Under the pieces are notes generated by a model, which was not told where the DNA came from, made no database searches, and saw only the letters and a program-made list of their open reading frames with translations. A stretch of DNA of 64,000 nt. Origin: Sphingomonas echinoides ATCC 14820 (GTDB lineage Bacteria > Pseudomonadota > Alphaproteobacteria > Sphingomonadales > Sphingomonadaceae). Location: NCBI RefSeq assembly GCF_000241465.1, contig NZ_JH584235.1, forward strand, positions 480,305-544,304. The letters are read 5' to 3'. Position numbers and translations under genes: made by a program. Shown here piece by piece: positions 58,909 through 64,000 of the stretch (its first letter is position 1; every line of letters starts with the position of its first letter).

Positions 58909-59996
58909 GCAGCAATCCTTTGCGCGTCGGCGGCCAGCATGATGCGGTCGATCGCGTCGGTCAATTCGGCCTCGCTGGTATAGCGCCCGAAGCCGATGCG
59001 GAGGCTCGATCGCGCCTGCGCTTCGCCGAGGCCGATCGCGCGCAGCACATGGCTCGCCCGCCCCGACCCGCTGGCGCAGGCCGATCCCGCCGAGAACGCC
59101 ACGTCGCGCAAGCGCGACATCAGCCGCGCCACGTCCAGACCATCGCGCCGGACGTTGAGATTACCGCGATAGCGCTGGTCGCGCGACCCGTTGATTTGCC
59201 AGTCGGGGCCGAGACGCTGCGTCGCCAGCGTCCACAACCGTTCGACATGCGCCGCGTCCTCCGCACCCCGCGTCGCCATCAGCGCCGCCGCCGTTCCGAA
59301 CCCCGCGCACAAGGCCGGGGACAGCGTGCCCGACCGCCCAAACGCTTCCTGCCCGCCGCCATGCAGCAGCGGCGCGAGCATAATGCCGCCCCGCACCCAC
59401 AAAGCGCCGATTCCCTTCGGCCCATAGATCTTGTGCCCCGACACCGCGACCAGATCGCAGGCGGCAGGAATGTCGACCCGCCCATACCCCTGCACCGCAT
59501 CGCACAGCAAAAGCGCGCCCGCCGTATGCGCGATCTCGGCCAGCGCGGCGATCGGTTGGATCACGCCAATCTCATTATTGACCAGCATCGCCGCGACCAG
59601 TTTCGTGCCCGGCATGATCGCCCCGCGCGCCTGATCGAGATCGACCAGCCCGTCGCCCCCGACCGGCAGCACCGTCACCTCTTGTCCGCCCGAGCGCAGC
59701 GCCGCGACCGTGTCGAGCACGGCGGCATGTTCGCTCGCCAGCGTCACCACCGGGCCGCCCAGCCCCTTGATCGCCCAGTTGAGCGCCTCGGTCGCGCCGC
59801 TGGTGAACGCGAGCGTCCCCCCCGGCGGCAGCAGCGCCGCCACCTGATCGCGCGCCACTTCCACCACCGCCTTGGCCTTGCGCCCGGCGGCATGCGCCGA
59901 ATGCGGATTGGCATGCTGATCACGCAGCCACGGCAGCATTGCGTCGAGCGCTTCGGGGGCGAGCGGTGTGGTCGCCTGATAATCGAGATAGATCAT
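58905..59996 (-). CDS. Cysteine desulfurase (NifS/IscS-like), second of a tandem pair
   Basis: 363 residues. PLP enzyme turning cysteine into alanine plus enzyme-bound persulfide. N-terminal MIYLDYQATTPLAPEALDAM, PLP lysine Lys189 in AVSGHKIYGPKGIGAL, catalytic Cys307 in FSAGSACASGSGRASHVLRA. ATG 59996 lies inside the previous gene's stop (ATGA); longer frames upstream have no family match. Its stop overlaps the ferredoxin. Confidence 0.95.
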   Translation of the reverse strand: MIYLDYQATTPLAPEALDAMLPWLRDQHANPHSAHAAGRKAKAVVEVARDQVAALLPPGGTLAFTSGATEALNWAIKGLGGPVVTLASEHAAVLDTVAALRSGGQEVTVLPVGGDGLVDLDQARGAIMPGTKLVAAMLVNNEIGVIQPIAALAEIAHTAGALLLCDAVQGYGRVDIPAACDLVAVSGHKIYGPKGIGALWVRGGIMLAPLLHGGGQEAFGRSGTLSPALCAGFGTAAALMATRGAEDAAHVERLWTLATQRLGPDWQINGSRDQRYRGNLNVRRDGLDVARLMSRLRDVAFSAGSACASGSGRASHVLRAIGLGEAQARSSLRIGFGRYTSEAELTDAIDRIMLAADAQRIAA

Positions 59997-61102
59997 GCCG
60001 CAAACGCACGGGCAGAGCGCGCGACAGTGCGCCATTCGGTGATGAAGCGCTCGACATCCGCCGCGCTGGTGTCGCGCCCGAAGCTCACGCGAACCACCTC
60101 GCGCGATGCCTCCACGCTCCACCCCATTGCGCCAAGCACATGGCTGGGTTTCATGCTGCCCGACGAGCACGCGCTCCCCGCCGACACCGCAATCCCCGCC
60201 ATATCGAACCGAATCAGCTGCGTCGCAGCAGCCAGCCCCGGCATCCGGTACGACCCGATCGCCGGATGGCGCGGCGCAGCGGCGGCGACCACTTCCCCGC
60301 CCGAGCGCGCAATCGCATCGTCAAGCCGCGCGCGCAGCGGCACCAGCCGCGCGACCTCCTCCCGCTCCGCCAAAGCCGCCGCAAACCCGAGCGCGGCAGG
60401 CATATTCTCGGTCCCCGCGCGATACCCCCGTTCCTGCCCGCCCGTCGGCGCCAACGTAGCAAGGTCGCGCACCAGCAACGCGCCAATCCCGATCGGCCCG
60501 CCGCGCTTATGCCCCGAAATCGCGATGAAATCGGCATGTTCCGCCACCGCGCCATCGGCCCCGGCAGGCATTTGCGCGGCATCGACCAGCAGCAATCCGC
60601 CCGCCGCGTGGGTCAGTTCGGCAATCGCCGCAATCGGCTGCCGCACGCCCGTTTCGCTATTGCACCACTGCACCGCCACAATTGCGCGCGGGCCTTCCAG
60701 CAGAGCGGTCACCGCATCGAGATCGAGCAGCCCCTGCGCATCCACAGGCAGCACACCCGCATCAGCCCCGGCGCGAATCACCGCATCATGCTCGACCGCC
60801 GAGATCAGCCGCCGCTCCGCCCCGCTCCTCGACAAAGCAATCGCCACCGACTCGCTCGCGCCGCTGGTCAGGATCGTCTCGCCCCGCCAGCCATAAGCGG
60901 CGGCAATCGCGGCGCGCGCCTGTTCCAGCTTCGCCCGCGCCGCGCGGCCCTCGGCATGCGGCGAGGATGGATTGGCCCAGGCCCGCATCCCCGCCTCCAC
61001 TGCAGCGATGGCGGCGGGGCGCATCGGCGTGGTCGCGGCATGGTCGAGATACAGCCGCTCGCGGATCGGGGATTCGGGCAAAATGATGTCAACTTTCGGC
61101 AA
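59993..61102 (-). CDS. Cysteine desulfurase (NifS/IscS-like), first of a tandem pair
   Basis: 369 residues. PLP lysine Lys199 in AISGHKRGGPIGIGAL and catalytic Cys312 in VSAGSACSSGSMKPSHVLGA. It is only moderately similar to the next gene's product, so the pair is an old duplication with probable specialisation. The N-terminus MPKVDIILPE precedes the usual RLYLDHAATTPMRP. It is divergent from the alpha/beta hydrolase, with 95 bases between starts. Confidence 0.94.
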   Translation of the reverse strand: MPKVDIILPESPIRERLYLDHAATTPMRPAAIAAVEAGMRAWANPSSPHAEGRAARAKLEQARAAIAAAYGWRGETILTSGASESVAIALSRSGAERRLISAVEHDAVIRAGADAGVLPVDAQGLLDLDAVTALLEGPRAIVAVQWCNSETGVRQPIAAIAELTHAAGGLLLVDAAQMPAGADGAVAEHADFIAISGHKRGGPIGIGALLVRDLATLAPTGGQERGYRAGTENMPAALGFAAALAEREEVARLVPLRARLDDAIARSGGEVVAAAAPRHPAIGSYRMPGLAAATQLIRFDMAGIAVSAGSACSSGSMKPSHVLGAMGWSVEASREVVRVSFGRDTSAADVERFITEWRTVARSARAFAA

Positions 61103-61197
61103 TGATTGCGCGGTGCGGGTGCGAGCCTATATAGCGCGCAATCCATCCTGCCCAAGCCTTGGGTATGGAACCACCTCCTTTGCCGTCAGCAGGTCCG

Positions 61198-61854
61198 ATG
61201 CCAGAAGTCATTTTTCCCGGCCCCGATGGTCGTCTTGAGGGCCGTTTCGCGCCAGCTCCCCGCCCGCGCGCGCCCGTCGCGATGATCCTCCATCCGCATC
61301 CGCAAGCCGGCGGCACGATGAACAACCACATCGTGATGGAACTCTACAAGACCTTCCAGCGCCGCGGTTTCGCAACGCTGCGCTTCAATTTCCGCGGCGT
61401 CGGCAAGAGCCAGGGCACCTTCGACAATGGCGTGGGCGAACTGTCCGATGCCGCCAGCGCGCTCGATTGGGTGCAGAGCTTCCACCCCGAAGCCTCGACC
61501 ACCTGGATCGCCGGCGTCAGCTTCGGCGCGTGGATCGGCATGCAATTGCTGATGCGCCGCCCGGAAATTCGCGGCTTCATCTCGGTCGCACCGCCCGCCA
61601 ACATGTACGACTTCACCTTCCTCGCGCCCTGCCCCGCTTCGGGCATCATCATCCAGGCCGAGAATGACGAAGTCTCGCCCCCGCTCGCGACGCAGAAGCT
61701 GGTCGACAAGCTGCGCACGCAGAAGCACATCACGATCCACCACGACACCATCCCCAAGGCGAACCATTTCTTCGAGCACGAAATGCCGCAGCTGATGGGA
61801 TCGGTGGACAAGTATCTGGATATGCGGCTCGATCCCAACTCGCCGATCAAGTGA
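61198..61854 (+). CDS. Alpha/beta hydrolase (dienelactone-hydrolase-like, YsmA-type)
   Basis: 218 residues. VAMILHPHPQAGGTMNNHIV (the HPHPxxGG signature), FNFRGVGKSQGTFDNG, nucleophile Ser108 in IAGVSFGAWIG, acid in QAENDEVSPP and histidine in IPKANHFFEH. This group is conserved next to Fe-S assembly genes in alphaproteobacteria; substrate unknown. ATG 61198 (MPEVIFPGPDGRL) is the family start and follows AGG; an ATG 13 codons upstream is possible. Confidence 0.9.
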   Translation: MPEVIFPGPDGRLEGRFAPAPRPRAPVAMILHPHPQAGGTMNNHIVMELYKTFQRRGFATLRFNFRGVGKSQGTFDNGVGELSDAASALDWVQSFHPEASTTWIAGVSFGAWIGMQLLMRRPEIRGFISVAPPANMYDFTFLAPCPASGIIIQAENDEVSPPLATQKLVDKLRTQKHITIHHDTIPKANHFFEHEMPQLMGSVDKYLDMRLDPNSPIK

Positions 61855-61896
61855 TCCTCGCCCCGCGCTGCCGTGTCAGGCGGCGCGGGATCAGCG

Positions 61897-62064
61897 TTAC
61901 AGCGTCCAGATCACGACATTCCCCACCAGCACCCCCGCCATCACCAGCATCAGCACGCCCTTTTGCGTGTTCTGGCGCTTGGCAATCAGCATTCCGCCGC
62001 CGATGAGGCAGGCGATCGCCGCGAGCATGGCGATGGCGGGGGCGAGGGATTCGAGAGAGGTCAT
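61897..62064 (-). CDS. 55-residue small membrane protein
   Basis: A frame with an excellent ribosome site (GGAGGAGATC before ATG 62064). Two hydrophobic stretches are visible: SLAPAIAMLAAIACLIGGGM and VLMLVMAGVLVGNVVIW, joined by a basic loop (AKRQNTQKG), so it is a two-helix hairpin membrane protein with a cytoplasmic loop. Similar small proteins occur in sphingomonads; function unknown. It is convergent with the hydrolase gene. Confidence 0.8.
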   Translation of the reverse strand: MTSLESLAPAIAMLAAIACLIGGGMLIAKRQNTQKGVLMLVMAGVLVGNVVIWTL

Positions 62065-62077
62065 GATCTCCTCCTAA

Positions 62078-62147
62078 CCGTTCGCTTCGAGCGAAGTCGA
62101 GAAGCCTGCACGCGAACCGGTTTCTCGACTTCGCTCGAAACGAACGG
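62078..62147. repeat. Palindromic intergenic repeat (family TCGACTTCGCTCGAA)
   Basis: Arms CCGTTCGCTTCGAGCGAAGT and TCGACTTCGCTCGAAACGAA, each internally palindromic, separated by 13 bases. It lies between the small membrane protein and the dehydratase gene, and could serve as a transcription stop for the latter. Confidence 0.85.
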
Positions 62148-62165
62148 GTTGAGGGCGGCCCGCTC

Positions 62166-63134
62166 TCAGCCAGCGCCCGCCAGGACCGCCCCATAAGCCG
62201 CCAGATCCACATTTCCGCCCGACAGAAGCACCAACAGCCCCGGCTCGACCGGCACCTTACCCGTCAGCACCGCCGCCAGCGCAACCGCGCCGCCCGGCTC
62301 CACCACCAGCCGCAGCTTCTCCGCCGCCCAGCGCTGTGCCGTGCGGATTTCCGCCTCGCTCACCGCCACCCCGGTCGCCCCGCGCCGGGCAAGCACGTCG
62401 AAGGTCAGCGGAGAAACCCGCAACGTCTGCAGCGCATCGCAGGCCGTTGGCGGCGGCGCGTCGCCGACCGGCTCGATCCACCCCGCCTCCAGCGAGCGGC
62501 GCATGTCATCCCAGCCCTCCGGCTCCGCCACCGTGATCGTCGCCTCGGGCAAGGCCAGCGTCAGCCCCGCCGCCAGACCGCCACCGCCGCACGGCACCAC
62601 CACGCGACTCGGCGCGCCCAAACCCAGCGTCGCCATCTGCGCCGCCGCTTCAATCCCGGCGCTGCCCTGCCCCTCGATCACCCAGGGATCATCGAAGCTC
62701 GGCACCAGCACCGCCCCGCGCGCTTCGGCCAGCCGCGCGGCGATCTTCTCGCGGCTCTCGGTTGCCCGATCATAGCTCACCACTTCGGCACCCAGTGCCA
62801 GCGTGTTCTCGCGCTTGGCCTTGGGCGCATCGGCCGGCATCACGATCGTCGCGGGCATCCCCAGCCGCCGCGCCGCCCAGGCGACTCCCTGCGCGTGATT
62901 CCCCGAGGAGAAAGCGACCACGCCTTTTTCCCGCTGGACGGGCTCGATCGCCGTCAAGCGGTGCCACGCCCCGCGCAATTTGAACGCGCCGATCGGCTGC
63001 AGGCACTCCGCCTTGAAAGAGACCTTAACCCCATGAATTTCAAGCACGAAAAGCGGTGTCTGCGGCACCACGGCGGCCACTTTGGCAGCGGCATCACGTA
63101 CCCCGGCGCGGGTCGGCTGTCTTAAAATTGTCAC
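62166..63134 (-). CDS. Threonine/serine dehydratase (PLP fold type II)
   Basis: 322 residues. PLP lysine Lys52 in QPIGAFKLRGAW, substrate loop SSGNHAQGVAW, glycine-rich phosphate loop CGGGGLAAGL, C-terminal LSGGNVD. It lacks the C-terminal ACT regulatory domain of biosynthetic IlvA, so it is a catabolic or serine-racemase/hydroxyaspartate-dehydratase type. Product is an oxo acid plus ammonia. Exact substrate unresolved. Divergent from the decarboxylase gene. Confidence 0.92.
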   Translation of the reverse strand: MTILRQPTRAGVRDAAAKVAAVVPQTPLFVLEIHGVKVSFKAECLQPIGAFKLRGAWHRLTAIEPVQREKGVVAFSSGNHAQGVAWAARRLGMPATIVMPADAPKAKRENTLALGAEVVSYDRATESREKIAARLAEARGAVLVPSFDDPWVIEGQGSAGIEAAAQMATLGLGAPSRVVVPCGGGGLAAGLTLALPEATITVAEPEGWDDMRRSLEAGWIEPVGDAPPPTACDALQTLRVSPLTFDVLARRGATGVAVSEAEIRTAQRWAAEKLRLVVEPGGAVALAAVLTGKVPVEPGLLVLLSGGNVDLAAYGAVLAGAG

Positions 63135-63198
63135 TAATTATCTCCGCACGTTCAAAACCGCTTTACAATGCAAAAACGCGCCCCTATCTCGCCCATCC

Positions 63199-63237
63199 GC
63201 TGCCCCATGGGACTTCCAACCGCAAGGCAGCTTTTTT
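63199..63237 (+). terminator. Attenuator-like hairpin in the decarboxylase leader
   Basis: GCTGCC (63199-63204) pairs with GGCAGC (63226-63231), immediately followed by six T (63232-63237). It lies within the leader about 36 bases before the TTG start, not at the end of any gene, so it can only act on the downstream decarboxylase. Position and partner gene recall the alphaproteobacterial speF leader element; identity not proven. Confidence 0.65.
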
Positions 63238-63272
63238 CACCGTAGGCGCAAGCCACTTGGAGGTCCCTTGAG

Positions 63273-64000
63273 TTGCACAAGCATCATCGCGCGCTGGGGT
63301 TAGCGACCACCCCTTCGATTACCAACACTGGTATCGACATCGCTAAGCAGCGGCCGGTTCAGCCGGTCACGCTGGTTCGTCCGCATGCGGCATCGCGTGC
63401 GGCCCGGTTCTTCGCAGAGAAGTTCCCGGGTCGTTCAATGTATGCCGTGAAAGCGAATCCGTCGCCTCAGCTCCTGCAGATTCTGTGGGATTCGGGCATC
63501 ACCCATTTCGACGTCGCGTCGATTGCGGAAGTGCGTCTGGTTGCGGAAACGCTCCCCGAGGCGACCCTGTGCTTCATGCACCCGGTCAAGGCACCCGAAG
63601 CGATCCGCTCGGCCTATTTCGACTATGGCGTGAAGACGTTTTCTCTCGACAGCGTGGAAGAGCTGGAGAAGATCGTCGACGCGACCGATCACGCCGAAGA
63701 CCTGACGCTGTGCGTCCGCCTTCGCGTGTCGTCGGAGCATAGCAAGCTGAGCCTCGCGTCGAAATTCGGTGCGGCACCGGGTGAGACCAAGGAACTGCTG
63801 TTCCGCGCTCGCCAGGCGGCGGATGCGCTCGGCATCTGCTTCCATGTCGGCAGCCAGGCGATGACGCCCGAAGCCTATGCCAATGCGATGGAGCGCGTTC
63901 GCGCCGCCATCGTCGATGCAGCGGTCACGGTCGACGTGATCGATGTCGGCGGCGGGTTCCCCTCGTCCTATCCGGGCATGGAGCCACCCCCGCTCGAGCG
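63273..64000 (+). CDS. Ornithine/lysine decarboxylase, fold type III PLP enzyme (3' end outside window)
   Basis: 242 codons visible. PLP lysine Lys60 in FPGRSMYAVKANPSPQLL, then FDVASIAEVRLVAETLP, LCFMHPVKAPEAI, LCVRLRVSSEHSKLSLASKF, FHVGSQAM and the start of DVGGGFPSSYPG. These are the alanine-racemase-like N-terminal barrel motifs of eukaryotic-type ornithine decarboxylase, which makes putrescine. The start is TTG 63273 (LHKHHRALGLATTPS), behind GGAGG at 9 bases; there is no ATG until the PLP site. The PLP-barrel Gly-rich phosphate loop and C-terminal cysteine are cut off. Confidence 0.9.
   Translation, partial: MHKHHRALGLATTPSITNTGIDIAKQRPVQPVTLVRPHAASRAARFFAEKFPGRSMYAVKANPSPQLLQILWDSGITHFDVASIAEVRLVAETLPEATLCFMHPVKAPEAIRSAYFDYGVKTFSLDSVEELEKIVDATDHAEDLTLCVRLRVSSEHSKLSLASKFGAAPGETKELLFRARQAADALGICFHVGSQAMTPEAYANAMERVRAAIVDAAVTVDVIDVGGGFPSSYPGMEPPPLE

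Noticed and set aside
1..64000. tRNA, rRNA, CRISPR, prophage or insertion sequence
   Set aside because: I scanned for T-loop and cloverleaf patterns, regularly spaced repeats, transposase or integrase motifs, and phage structural genes and saw none; RNase P and SRP RNA are the only RNA genes I could support.

Overview
The window is a high-GC (about two thirds G+C) chromosomal segment of an alphaproteobacterium, almost certainly a sphingomonad (Sphingomonas or a close relative). The evidence is the protein style, the gene neighbourhoods (a PAS kinase beside ahcY, ffh-rpsP-rimM and trmD-rplS blocks, dnaX-ebfC, a ChpT phosphotransferase, tandem cysteine desulfurases with a ferredoxin), a large TonB-dependent receptor, and several palindromic intergenic repeat families typical of sphingomonad genomes. 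I see no tRNA, rRNA, CRISPR array, prophage or insertion sequence.

Layout. 1-7.6 kb: truncated PAS sensor kinase, TonB receptor, ahcY with a strong upstream palindrome, and a membrane-protein gene broken by one base. 7.8-23 kb: mostly housekeeping and peptidase genes (yqgE, peroxiredoxin, amn, M2 and S9 peptidases, asd, mgtC-like, DUF418) and a FitAB-type toxin-antitoxin pair. 23-33 kb: the ribosome/SRP block rplS, trmD, rimM, rpsP, ffh, split by an inverted thioredoxin-reductase-like gene and a VapBC pair, then a GGDEF-EAL protein and mtaB-ftsY-yciB. 33.7-39.1 kb: superoxide dismutase and an enlarged phage-shock-protein (psp) locus. 39-42.3 kb: sufE, TetR, darcynin-like, LysE, a 2Fe-2S protein and a J-domain protein. 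42.4-49.8 kb: rnpB, an amidase, and a chemotaxis operon (chpT-cheA-cheW-cheY-cheB-cheR). 49.8-56 kb: rluD, rpoH, mtgA, ebfC, dnaX, and a WYL regulator with a VOC protein. 56.2-58.6 kb: two copies of an SRP RNA-like sequence flanking ubiB. 58.6-64 kb: ferredoxin, two cysteine desulfurases, hydrolase, Thr/Ser dehydratase, and a truncated ornithine/lysine decarboxylase with an attenuator-like leader.

The most interesting system is the psp locus. PspF is divergent from a promoter with a textbook sigma-54 -24/-12 element and two palindromic upstream sites exactly two helical turns apart. The operon runs past pspA-pspB-pspC into a tail of seven small genes. Five of these encode one membrane helix followed by a coiled coil ending in a shared motif (RLAVLERIATD, then EIDxLR) that also closes PspC and resembles the PspB coiled coil. 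Two of the tail genes share a 135-base 3' end that differs only at four silent positions, so the array looks recently and actively amplified. Second in interest are the paired SRP RNA-like loci, one well folded and one degenerate, and a repeat element inserted in frame into the TRAM region of mtaB.
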